DNA of 64,000 nucleotides from assembly GCF_000344685.1 (NCBI RefSeq), contig NW_006920410.1, positions 3,273,922-3,337,921 on the forward strand. The letters run 5' to 3'. This document shows, in pieces, positions 34,626 through 45,106 of the stretch; the stretch's first letter is position 1; every line of letters begins with the position of its first letter. The stretch comes from Gloeophyllum trabeum ATCC 11539. Taxonomy: Eukaryota > Basidiomycota > Agaricomycetes > Gloeophyllales > Gloeophyllaceae. The position numbers and the translations under genes are program-made. The notes below the pieces were generated by a model. That model was not told the origin of the DNA. It searched no databases and saw nothing but the letters and a program-made list of their open reading frames with translations.

Positions 34626-36741
34626 ATGGGTATCATAGAGAAGGTGAGAGACATCCTTCGGGTAACAAGTCTCGATTGCTTAAACATTGGTATGCGTAGA
34701 TCAAGGAGATTGAGGGTATGTCCCGTCGTAACCCCAGAGGGCGAGCCTGAACTGACGTTGCGGTGACCTTTGACAGAGGAGATGGCGAGGAGTTAGTCCA
34801 GTTCACTGTTCTGACGGACGAAATGTTCACCACCGTGTCTCAACAGCGCAGAAGAACAAGGTACATAGGCAACCTCTTCTCGCGCTCGACTCATAAGCGA
34901 CCCAATCGAAGTAGGCGACGGAATACCATCTCGGGCTGCTCAAGGCGAAGCTTGCTCGCTACCGTGCGCAATTGCTGGAGCCGGACAAGAAGAGCAGCGG
35001 TGGCGGCACCGGGTTCGACGTGCAGAAGTCGGGAGATGCTCGAGTGGCACTGATCGGCTTTCCATCCGTGGGGAAGGTGAGTGGACTCGATGTGATGAGC
35101 CGTCTGCTATAGCTGTAAACTCCTATGTCCCCATTCAGTCGACGCTACTGAGCAAAGTAACGCATACGGCTTCGGAAACAGCTGCGTATGAGTTTACCAC
35201 TCTCACGGTAAGTACAATCAGGTAATCATCTTCTCGAGTTTACTTAGATACTCGGTAGGCCATCCCTGGCGTCATAGAGCATCAAGGTGCGCGTATACAA
35301 CTATTGGATCTTCCTGGTATCGTCGAGGGTGCCAGTCAAGGTACGAATAGTCTTGGACTAGGCTGCTAGCGCATGCTCACACCAATCTGTAGGTCGTGGC
35401 CGAGGACGACAAGTCGTGGCCAGTAGGGTCCAATCTTTAACCTGCCGTACGTATCGCTCATTGAGGATCTTCAGCCGCCAAGACGGCAGACTTAATTGTC
35501 ATGATGCTGGACGCCACAAAATCGGAGGAGCAGCGAAGATTGCTAGAAATTGAATTGGACGCTGTTGGCATCCGTCTCAATAAGCAAAAACCTGATGTTG
35601 TCTTCAAGCGGAAAACGACCGGTGGTGTACGTACCGCCATCTTAAGTCGTGCCTTCTGACTAATGAACCCCTCATAGATCACGGTTAGTCTCCCTCAAAA
35701 GTTCAATTAATCGTGGCTGATTGCATCCGGTGAAGATCAACACCACCGTGAAGCTGACGAAGACTGATGAGAAGACCATTCGCACTATTTTGGCTGGTTG
35801 TAAGTGCAATAGTCCTCCGGTCTGATCTACTCCCAACGCCTCCAATACAGACAAGCTTCACAATTGCGATGTCATGATCCGAGAAGACGTAGGTATATTC
35901 TCTCCACCCCAGTCTTTGTCGCTGAAATTATTCCCTAAGATCACGACTGACGAGTTCATTGATGTCCTGATCGGTATGACGCACCACACTGACTACTCGA
36001 ACCTGATTAACCTAGCGCCACAGGCAACCGGAAATATGTCCCATGTCTCTGTACGCCGATCACTTCCTTGAGGATGCACGATAATGACCGGAGACCGACA
36101 ACACCCCAGACGTATACAACAAGATTGACGCGATCAGCTTGGAACGCATGGATCAACTCGCGCGGGAGGATAACACCGTTGTCATAAGTTGCGAACAAGA
36201 TCTAAAGCAAGTGCAGACTTCCGTCCTCTTACGCTGGACTAATATATCGGCGTAGTCTCGACTACCTTATTGAGCGCATGTGGAGCGATTTACGGCTTGT
36301 CAGGGTGTACACAAAGAAGCGGGGCGCCCACCCGGACCTAGATGACCCGGTTTGCTTGAGGCAGGGCGCCACAATTGAAGTAGGTCCTTCGCTATTGACG
36401 CCACTAACTCCGTGTCATGATTTTCCGCCAGGACGTCTGTAATGGTATCCACAGATCGCTTGCCACCAATTTCCGGTATGCTCTGGTTTGGTAAGCACCA
36501 CTTTGTCCTTTCTTGACATAGCGCAGACCTAAGGGGTCGATGACAGGGTGAGTTGCTTCTGATGTGGCGTAGCTGTCGATCTCACAAGGACGGAAGGGCA
36601 AATCCTCGAAATTCTCGCCTCATGCCCAGAAAGTAAGTCTTACCCATCTGGTCGCCGACGAAGACGTCGTATCTGGTAAGTCCAGTCGGGTGTCCTTAAT
36701 AACGGGAGATCCTGACGCCCGACGTAGTTTTTACAAAGTGA
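34626..36741 (+). CDS. Developmentally regulated GTP-binding protein, DRG2/Rbg2 type
   Basis: Translation-factor-related OBG-like GTPase that works with a DFRP/Gir2 partner on ribosomes. The start MGIIEK is joined to IKEIE, EEMARTQKNK and [21 protein letters not shown]1 is GFPSVGKST (split by an intron at VGK), G3 region [14 protein letters not shown], then [29 protein letters not shown] and G4 VYNKID. The TGS domain follows ([46 protein letters not shown]) and ends EDVVSVFTK, with TGA at 36739-36741. Very intron-rich, about 14 introns. It includes a 6-nt microexon (35678-35683) and a GC-AG intron (36207-36255). One junction, after YALVW at about 36490, cannot be joined in phase with any normal splice sites, suggesting a one-base loss or sequence error there. 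Everything else is intact. Confidence 0.88.
35678..35683 (+). other. Six-base microexon (ATCACG) in DRG2
   Basis: Flanked by ...CTCATAG before and GTTAGTC after, phase 0 on both sides. With it the protein reads [12 protein letters not shown], which aligns residue for residue with the ISFNSTVTL stretch of animal DRG2 as I recall it. Skipping it would delete two conserved positions. Confidence 0.65.
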
Positions 36742-37185
36742 ACTGTCACTCCTGTCAACGCTGTCATGTTCAATCATCCATGTATTTTATTGTAATTTTG
36801 AGTTTGAGTGCTTCACTGCTTGAAATCTGCTTGAAGTGCTTCACAACCTTCGGTCCCGATCGATGCGAGTGTCATGGCACGCACGTGAGATGTCCGGAGA
36901 CGGTGAGATCGGGGCAGATTCGCAAATCCCTGAAGGAAGCTCTGCGCCTCTGGCTCGTTCTATTTGGCCGATACGACCGGGCGTATGCAGTCCCTGATGT
37001 ACTGGACGCCACTATCCTCGTCCACACGAGCATGGCCACTCGGAGCTCGCCTGTTCCTGGCGCCCGCGACGGCCCCGGCGTAAGCAGCCGCACGTGCTGC
37101 CAGCCAACGTCAGTGATTTCGTTTATATTCGAATCGACCGGTTTGTGAGGAAAGTGTGGACGCGTCTCTATCTTCTCTTTTCACT
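36742..37185. other. Intergenic between DRG2 and metallo-beta-lactamase gene
   Basis: About 440 bases. A long frame continues from the last DRG2 intron to 37148 but lacks family features. Nothing else supportable. Confidence 0.4.
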
Positions 37186-38636
37186 ATGAGCTCTCAACCA
37201 CAACACGGAAGTGCAAGCGATGACGCCGTTGAATTGATCTTCCTGGGGACGGGGACTTCTTCCGGCCTGCCTCACGTGGACTGTCTGACTGCACCTCCGG
37301 ACGCGACGCCTTGCCACACTTGTCTTTCTACACTCAAACCGGAGGGAAAGAAGAATTTTCGCAGGAATACATCTGCTGTGTTGAGAGTCAATGGTCGCGA
37401 CGGCAATAAAAGGTTCGTCTAGTCAAGCCTCTACCGTGCCTTGGACCGAGAGTTCAATTTACTTCGCAGGACAATTGTCATAGATGTGGGCAAGACTTTT
37501 CAGGCAGCTGCTCTAGAATGGTTCCCGAAATATGGCCTGCGGCGAATAGACGCGGTGTTGATTACTCATGCTCATGCGGATGGTGTGTAGTAGTTTTCTT
37601 CTTGCAGCTATGCCATGCTGAGGGCCCCAAAGCCATGAACGGTTTAGATGATTTACGAGGTACGTTGCACTGTCGTGCAGCATGGTAAATTTCCTTTGAC
37701 ACTATGATCGTAGGGTGGACATTGCGCGCGGCTATTCAGCCGTATGTGGATGTTTACGCATCCCAGGCGACGTTTGCGGAAGTATTGAGGTCATTTCCGT
37801 ACCTTGTCTCGAAAGAATATGCATCAGGTGGTGGCGACGTACGTATTGCTGTCGAATTTCTAATCTATTCCTTACATTCTTCATCCCAGGTGCCCGATTT
37901 CAAATGGCATATCATAGATGATCGTGTGCCGTTCGAAATCGACGATACCGGCATTGAAATAACACCGTTTTCTGGTGAGAAAATTCCTCGGTATCTCCTC
38001 TACAAATACCCTGACTGTTGCAACGAAGTACATCACGGCCGCCATTTTTCACCCGCTCCTCCACTAGCTTACATGCCGACGCCACCGGGGACTGCGTCCC
38101 CATCACCTCCAGGCTCGGGAGCGGTAACACCTCTGCATCCCAAAGAGTCTTCAGGGATCGACGGCAATACAATTCATCCCTACCTCTGTTTCGGATTCAA
38201 AATTCAGGACGCGGTCGTTTACCTGTCCGACGTCTCACATATCACTGAAGATACCTGGGAGTTCCTCGAGCGGTCATCGAACGGCTCGGGATCCCGAAAG
38301 CCTCTCCCCGTCCTTGTCCTCGACTGTCTAAGGCTGGCTCCTCACACGTCGCATCTGGGCTTGAAGGAATCCATAGCTATGGCGCGAAGGTTTCACGCCA
38401 AACGAACTTACCTTACAGGCTTCGGACACGAGGTGTCACACGAGGAGTACGTCGCAATTGGGGAAGCAGTGGGAGGCAAGAAGGACCACCTCACGAACGC
38501 CACATCGAATGTACAACGAGGCGTGAAGATGATAGAGGAAGGCGAGGCTATATGGGTAAGACCCGCATATGATGGACTGCGTGTCTCTGTTCAGAACGAT
38601 GGCGATACCATACACGATGAAGCATATGATGAATAA
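37186..38636 (+). CDS. Metallo-beta-lactamase-fold hydrolase (PhnP/RNase Z-like superfamily)
   Basis: Predicted metal-dependent hydrolase. Starts MSSQPQHGSASDD, followed by VELIFLGTGTSSGLPHVDC, the usual first strand and turn, and a Cys pair in CHTCLSTL. Exon junctions give VIDVGKTFQAAALEWFPKYG and ITHAHADAMNGLDDLRGWTL. The metal motif is thus HAHADA, with the final His of HxHxDH replaced by Ala. Later segments are FGFKIQDAVVYLSDVSHI (the Asp metal ligand), VLVLDCLRLAPHTSHLGLKE and TYLTGFGHEVSHEEYV (late His). The end is TAA at 38634-38636. About four introns. It resembles fungal beta-lactamase-domain proteins close to PhnP phosphodiesterases; the substrate is unknown. A longer in-frame start at 37156 would be GTG, so the ATG at 37186 is preferred. 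Confidence 0.82.
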
Positions 38637-39175
38637 ACATTCTGCTTATGAGGTTTACGGGAACTTTGCTCTAATCTCTTGCTGATCTCTCACGAGGAGC
38701 CTCACGTTGTACGGTCGGGTGACTGAAGCTTACTATTCGCAAACGCAGGGAAACTGTAAATAGGCATAATCTGCTGTGTACAGGGTATTGAATCCTCTCT
38801 AAATAGACTGCCGTCTCCTTGCCGTAGCGATCTTTGCTCCTTGGAAGTTTAGTAGTTGGGGTCTGAATTGCGGTAAGGCCCACGGGCGGTAGCGGCAAGT
38901 GGCGGTAAGTAAAGCTCCGGAAGCACTGCCAATCAATAGAAGGATTGCCTGGAAAGGGAATTTGTATTACGTAAATGGGACGCTCGAGCCAAGCCGCGGT
39001 TTATACGAAGCCTGGAGCCGCACTGCGAAACAGCCTGGAGCAGGTTGGAGCCCTCATATCTCTCCTCTCTTTCCACCGTCTCTTTCGTACCGCATTGCAA
39101 CTCGTACCCGTACTGCTATAATACTGGAGTATATTACTTAGTCCTGCCGGGACTACACCTGAGCGTTCGTCCATT
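38637..39175. other. Intergenic before the Ups1-like gene
   Basis: About 540 bases between genes on the same strand. No open frame or RNA gene that I can support; a pyrimidine-rich stretch lies near 39060-39110. Confidence 0.4.
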
Positions 39176-40014
39176 ATGAGATTCTTCTCGCAGTCTTTCT
39201 CGTATGAGTGAGTGCCACCGTTTCGCTGCGTCTTCATGTGTTGAATGGCGACCGCAGCGAACCCTGGTCTATTGTCTCTTTGGCTTACTTCCTACGCTAT
39301 CCTAACCCCCATGCCTCTCACATCGTTTCCTGCGACGTCATCTCGAGGGAGTTCACACCGTCTGGCTCCCTTGTTACCACTCGTTTGATCCTGAAGAAAG
39401 GCTCGCTGCCTCGCTGGGCGCCTGAGGGTATCATACCTCGTTCTGAAGCATGGGTCATCGAGGAGAGCGAAGTCGATCCTTACGGCCAGGTTCTGCGCTG
39501 CACGTCTAAGAACTTGGACCATGTCAAGATACTGTCCGCGCGCGAATCAGTCATCTTGAAGCCCAACCAGGACGGGTATGTCTGCTGACCGTGACATAGG
39601 AAGCATACTCACCCCTTCGTATAGTAAAACCATCCAGCGCACGGATGTCAGCATCGTCTCAGGATTCGGCTGGGGTCTGACCCAGCGCATCGAACAGTTT
39701 GGTCTGCAGAAATTCAAGTCTAACCTCCAGAAGGTGTGTGGATTCTTGCTTATCTGTGCGCCCGCATTTTGATTCTCTCCCAGTCAAGAGAAGGCTTGAA
39801 GGCCATAGTCGAGCTGACCCGGCAGTCACGCCAAGGGATGACAATGGGGCTCGCTGGTGGTGATCATGCTCAAGGCTCGTTTCGCGCCTCTGAATCCCCG
39901 AAGGAGTACAGGGACCCGGCGGCTCCCCAGCCATCCTCTGAGGCACCCCGCCAGGGGATAGCAAACTCCGTCTGGAACCGATTATCGGCGTGGTCGCGAC
40001 CTCGCTCTGCATAG
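39176..40014 (+). CDS. PRELI/MSF1-domain lipid transfer protein, Ups1/PRELID1-like
   Basis: Mitochondrial intermembrane-space carrier; the Ups1/PRELI branch moves phosphatidic acid to the inner membrane for cardiolipin synthesis, in complex with Mdm35. Exon 1 is MRFFSQSFSYE at 39176. Exon 2 includes WSIVSLAYFLRYPNPHASHI, VISREFTPSGSLVTTRLILK, LPRWAPEG, AWVIEESEVDPYGQVLRC and NLDHVKILSARESVIL. Exon 3 has SGFGWGLTQRIEQFGLQKFK. The final exon ends SVWNRLSAWSRPRSA with TAG at 40012-40014. PRW, the VDP turn and the EFGL-RFKSN-like stretch (EQFGLQKFKSN) are characteristic of Ups1/PRELID1. The C-terminal 60 residues are low-complexity. Pairs functionally with the Ups2-like gene at 16889. Confidence 0.9.
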
Positions 40015-40380
40015 GACCGGACGGCCTTCGGGTCATGAAACTTAAGTATAATACTGTACTGTACTATAGGCTGTGGGAGTTATGTGGTGTTTTATCTTAT
40101 TCTTCCTTCGTGTGTTTTGTTCGGTCCTTCTCCCCACTATCATTGTATCATTAGCACCGCAATCGCAATTCTCGCTGTTCACCAGATCTGGCATGTCTTG
40201 TGCTGGGTACTGCATGTCATCTGATTCTTAGTAGCACAGGCAATAGTTATTCTTGTCAATGTGATCATCGCCACTTTAAGCTGTAGGTGCATATGTACGC
40301 ACAGACGTCCACATACCGTGCAGTGATTGGTGTCGTAATTGATATATACAGCGACCTTGTAGACGGACAGCATCGACAGG
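40015..40380. other. Intergenic before RIC1
   Basis: About 370 bases, AT-rich in the first half. No gene seen. Confidence 0.4.
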
Positions 40381-43300
40381 ATGTACTTCCCAACGTCCGC
40401 AGCCCGACAACTATGCACAACGCCTGCTTTGCCCGATATCCCCCCTGAGCTTGTTTTGTCCCTTTGTCCGAGCCCGCAAAGATCTTGGTTCTGCGCCTTG
40501 TCTAGGACAGGATTGGCCATATGGAGAGTGCGGGTGCGTGTAGTATGCTCTTGAGACGGGAGCCAGGCGGGTTAACCAGGAGTCCTTCAAAATCCTAGCC
40601 GTCAGTCTTGTTGGCGTATCTTGAGCGTACACCTACTTCTTTGGACGAGCACGGTGACAGTGCCAATGTGCACTGGCCGCCAGATGGAAGGAGGATAGTT
40701 ATTCAGGTATGTATTCAAGTAGTCCATGTGGACTCTGGGTTGCTGAACCTGTGCCTACACTCAGACGACGAAGTCCTACCTGCTCCTCGTGACAGTGGAA
40801 TATGACCCCGACGCGGAGGTGTACAAGTCCCCCCCGCTGGCTAGCACTGCTCAGCGCCACTTCTTTCCCGGACCTGGAGAGGGTCTCACCCTGCAGGGAC
40901 TCACTGTGCACTTGGAGGGAGTTGTACGAATTGATGGTCACTTGCTTTGGTGAGCATACCCTTAGTATGGGCTTCACGCATCTCTAACGCTGTCCAGTGT
41001 TTCTCCCCGCAGAAACTACATCATATTTTCGACTACCTCTCCACAAGCCGTGCAACGCATACCATGGCCAGACGACGGAGAACCGAAGACGTATCCGGCA
41101 CGCAGGGACAACCTCTACGGGGCGCACGCCTGGTATATAGAGGATCATGAGTTTCCATGGCTAGTCGATTCTGATGGTACATCCTCCTTGTCCATACATC
41201 TCGTTCACTGACCACGGGGGACAGTTGCTGTAACAAAGATCTTCCACCACCGGGGTATGGGCTCGGAGATCTGGATCACGTCAGACGGGAGGGCCTACTT
41301 CGTCCAGCTGCGAGAGATACCGTCTCGTGAGGCGATGCCATTCCCTGAGCGGTCTGCGGAAGACATGCAGGTATGTGTTGTGCAGTTGCTATCTTGGCTG
41401 GCTCCCGAGAAGGTCCACAGGATTCTGGTCGTGCCAGGGCCAGCATGGATGCAAGCAGAAGAAGATCGGCGTCTCCTGATGACTCTGCAGGCCGCACTCG
41501 GTGGCACGGCACATGTATTCACAATTTCGAGATCCCTCGGTGGGTGCAGAAACAACGCAGAGTAGAACCAGACGAAACAGGCTTGAATCCGTATCCATAT
41601 GACGAACCTCGGCGAGCTGTCTGCGCTTCGGTCAACAGCCACTTTTCATTGGTGGCCATCGGCACACATGGGTTTGTTCACGCCGTCCTCTTATTCCGTT
41701 TCATGACATTGATCTGCTCAACAGGGGTGCAGTACACTTGACAAACTTTCCACTGCACGAAGGTGTAGTACCAAAGTCCCAGACCCTTCAACTGCCGAGC
41801 CTATATGCTGGTACAAAGCCCGGCAGCGTTCTCACTATGGAGTGGAGCTCGGACGGCTACGTGCTGGCTGTGGGCTGGGAGCACGGATGGGCCGTTTGGA
41901 GTGTGGGGGGCCGGTGCTTAGCCTGGGGTTTCGGCGTCGAAGAGCATATTGATGCCGAAAAGTGAGTTGTTTGGCATCAACATCTACCCTTGCGCTGATG
42001 GAACGTCCTAGGTTCCAAGATTACTTTATGAATGGCATTCGTAGTCTGGTACATATTTACTTTCTGAGAGTACGCGTGCTTTCAGACACTTATTATACGT
42101 GTCCCAGTTCTGGTCCTCTGGCAACTTCGAGCTCGTGGTCCTATCTGTCGTTGACCCGCCTCGTAAGTGGACCAACTGCCTACGAGAATGTACCCTTCGT
42201 AACATTTGCATAGGTGTCGGCAGCGAACTGTTCGTCATACCTTTTGCGAAGAGCGCCGCGACCGGTCAGCATGCACCAGTACGTGCTTTCTATGTGCCCT
42301 TTGCAAGACTCTAAAGAAAGCCCCAGGATAACACGCGCTATGCGTTCCTCCAAATGGACGACCGTGTACTCATTTATAGAGGAGCTGATCAGCCGGACAT
42401 GAGCGTGATTAATCCAGAGTCCGACGTCTGGCAGCATATACAAGTGAGGACCGAGCGTTGTGCACCGTCTATGGCGACGCTGAACATGCCTCCAGATACC
42501 GCAGACTTATCTCGCGACTAACTGGCCTATAAAGTATTCTTCCATAAGCTCCGACGGCAGACTAGTTGCTGTTGCTGGCCGCCGGGGCCTAGTTCACTAC
42601 AGCAGTAGTTCGGGCCGCTGGAAGCTGTTCGCCGACGAGGTACAGGAGCAAGCCTTTGCCGTTAAGGGCGGCCTCCTCTGGTTTCACCACGTCCTCATAG
42701 CTGCAGTCGAAGTGTCGAAATCACACCAGGTCTGGGTTTTCTGAGGCACTCTTTAGACTGTGCTGACGTCTCATCAGATACGACTGTACTCTCGTGACTT
42801 GGAACTCAGCAATAAGAATGTATTGCATCGAGAAGTCATGTCCTCTCCCGTTGTCATCTTGTCCTTGGTGGACAATTCATTATTAGTATACACCATGGAC
42901 AACACCTTGCTCCACTACTTGATCGTGCCGACCGCAGACACTATCAAGCTTCACCTTTGCGGGAGCATCACTTTCGACGGTATTATCGCTGCGCCGAGTG
43001 CCGTCAGGGTACTGAGCTGGATGATCCCCAACGCTCAGAAGCGTGGGTACCGCTATGAATCGCTTTGAATGACTGTCTGACGTGAGTTTGTTACAGAGCT
43101 TGGTGATCCCGTGGATGACCTAGCTGTCGCAACAGTCCTTATGATGGTAGGCGGCAAGCTGGTGCTGCTGCGTCCGCGAAAGGTCGCCCTTCTTTGTATA
43201 TGTATGAGAGGCGTGGATATGACTGACCACAATTTATGCAGATGGCAAGCGAAGAGGTTAGATACGATATGCAAATCCTCGCGGATCGCGTAGAGTTCTG

Positions 43301-44345
43301 CTGGATTCATCTTCGCGGCATCGGTGCCCTTGAAAACTCCCTGTGGGGTTACGATGGGCAAAGCCTGCGGATCTGGTTGAATGCTCTGTCGATCGAACCG
43401 AGCAAATCTAGTCCCGAGGATGATGCAGCAGATGGGGCAAGTCTTGCCCCGAAAGAGAGCCTAAGCATTCAACTCGACTTCTACCCTTTATGTGAGGTTA
43501 TCCTAGTCAGCCCCTCTTCTGCCGGTTTCTGTACTAACTCTCCGGAAGCGGTGTTAATGGATAAAGGTATCATCATCGGAGTAGAGCATGAAGCTATTGC
43601 CCGAATGAATCTGCCGTTCGTCATCTTTCGACACGCTACCAGCGTACGTCCCCAGGCTATCGTTGATATCATTCGTTCCTGACCTTTGAGCCAGTCTCAT
43701 CTCTTCCTACACCACGTTTTACTGGCTCACCTCGAAGCTGGGCAGGTACAACAAGCCGTGCTCTTTGCATCCCATTACCAGAAGCTGGTCTACTTCGCGC
43801 ACGCGCTGGAGATTCTCCTGCACACTATCGTTGAAAGTGACTCGAGCTCGTCCGGTTCCAAAGATGCTGAGGTCAACGGTGATGCCACGGGTTCGGACAG
43901 CGTGCTGCATGCTGTCGTCGAGTTCCTGGACCACTTTGACGAGTCGCTGGACGTCGTAGTACGCTGCGCGCGCAAGACCGAGATGACGCGGTGGAGACGA
44001 CTGTTCGACGTCGTAGGCAACCCGAAATCTCTCTTCGAGGTGAGTTCGTTTATTCCTCCTGCTCCCTTGCTCTGAAGCCTGCGTTAGACATGCCTGTCCA
44101 CAGGACGCTTGAAGACGGCTGCTTCTTACTTGCTCGTACTGCACAATCTGGAGCAGTTGGACGAGAGCAATGAAGATGCTCACCGGCTTCTCAAGGTCGC
44201 CGTACAGGAGGAAGAGTGGCAGCTCTGTCGAGAGTTGCTTCGCTTCCTGCGTTCCATTGATGAATCAGGTTCAGTGCTGCGAGATGCCCTGGCAAAGACG
44301 GGTATCATGACAGACATGCCCCAAGTGCCTGTTGTTCTGACATAA
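40381..44345 (+). CDS. RIC1-like Rab guanine nucleotide exchange factor subunit
   Basis: Ric1 with Rgp1 activates Ypt6/Rab6 for endosome-to-Golgi retrograde transport. The start MYFPTSAARQLCTTPALPDI at 40381 leads into WFCALSRTGLAIWRVR, then LLAYLERTPTSLDEHGDSAN and VHWPPDGRRIVIQ, the WD40-like N-terminus typical of Ric1. Further repeats include SVLTMEWSSDGYVLAVGWEH, GWAVWSVGGRCLAWGF and YSSISSDGRLVAVAGRRGLV. The RIC1 domain is at about 43100-44340 (SHLFLHHVLLAHLEAGQVQ, HALEILLHTIVE, CARKTEMTRWRRLFDVVG, LKTAASYLLVLHNLEQLDES). The end is DMPQVPVVLT, TAA at 44343-44345. About 15 introns. The mid part near 41370-41540 is the least certain splice path. Convergent with the U2 gene. Confidence 0.88.
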
Positions 44346-44652
44346 TGTATTAATCAAGCAAAGTATTGTTACACCACTGTTTGTTCTAGGGTTGACCTCA
44401 ACCAAACTCCATATCACAAAAGCACAAATCGCAGTATAACACCAACTTTGTTCTATTCCAAGACAGGGCATGCAATTACGCAAGACTGGATAACTGCTGC
44501 CAACGCACCAAGTTCCACAAGGTGTCAAATGCCCCGCAATAAATACTTAGGACACAATTAGGCAATAGCTTCCAGCCAAATCTATTCGCTGAAACCTTCC
44601 AACTGTCCAGTGACAGTTTCCAGGACAACAGCGAAAAGAGAGGCAGAGATCC
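44346..44652. other. Intergenic between RIC1 and U2 snRNA 3' ends
   Basis: About 300 bases with no gene. It should contain the RIC1 polyadenylation region and the downstream flank of the U2 gene. Confidence 0.4.
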
Positions 44653-44841
44653 CCCGACGACACAAGCCGGTAGTGCAGTGGCAAGGTCATCGCGCCCCCG
44701 AGTTGCAAGCAGAGCTCGGGGGTCAAGGGCGGCAAAAATTAGATAACCAAAAATGAGGGCGGTGCCCTCATAATAGTGGTTAAACTATTAAGAACAGATA
44801 CTACACTTGATCTAAGCCAAAAGGCCAGAGTGGTAAGGAAT
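44653..44841 (-). ncRNA. U2 spliceosomal snRNA
   Basis: The minus strand carries the universally conserved U2 5' region: GGCCTTTTGGCTTAGATCAA followed by GTGTAGTATCTGTTCTT, including the GTAGTA branch-site recognition sequence. Next come stem IIa (AATAGT / ACTATT), a perfect stem IIb (GAGGGC-ACC-GCCCTC), the Sm site AATTTTTG, stem-loop III (CCCCCGAG / CTCGGGGG) and stem-loop IV (GATGAC...GTCGTC). The length of about 190 nt is typical. The 5' end is set near 44841 by homology and by the TATA box upstream; the 3' end is the base of stem IV. It is complete and looks functional. Confidence 0.93.
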
Positions 44842-44860
44842 CAGAATGTCGGGGTGCGGG

Positions 44861-44870
44861 TTATATAGGA
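44861..44870 (-). promoter_or_regulatory. TATA box of the U2 snRNA gene
   Basis: The minus strand reads TCCTATATAA about 20-29 bases before the inferred U2 5' end, the spacing expected for a TATA element. Confidence 0.6.
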
Positions 44871-45106
44871 AAAGAAAGGCGCGCACGGACCAGGTATCTA
44901 TAATACAAAAGGCGGTTGCCTTTCCCACGGGGGACAAACGCAGAATTGACTTTTATGGCAGAGCTGCCTAAAACGGGGACGCGCCTGCAGATCAAGTTTC
45001 ACAGGACTCAGACGCGTTTGTGGACTATACCTACTCGCACTGGGATTAATTCTAACATATTATACTATCTCATGGTGCTACAATAATCTCGAGCTGTACT
45101 AGCTTA
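44871..45106. other. U2 upstream region / Helitron left flank
   Basis: About 240 bases shared by the U2 promoter and the Helitron 5' region. Several TC dinucleotides preceded by A could be the element's 5' end (for example TCTATAATAC at about 44897), but none can be chosen from one copy. Confidence 0.3.
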
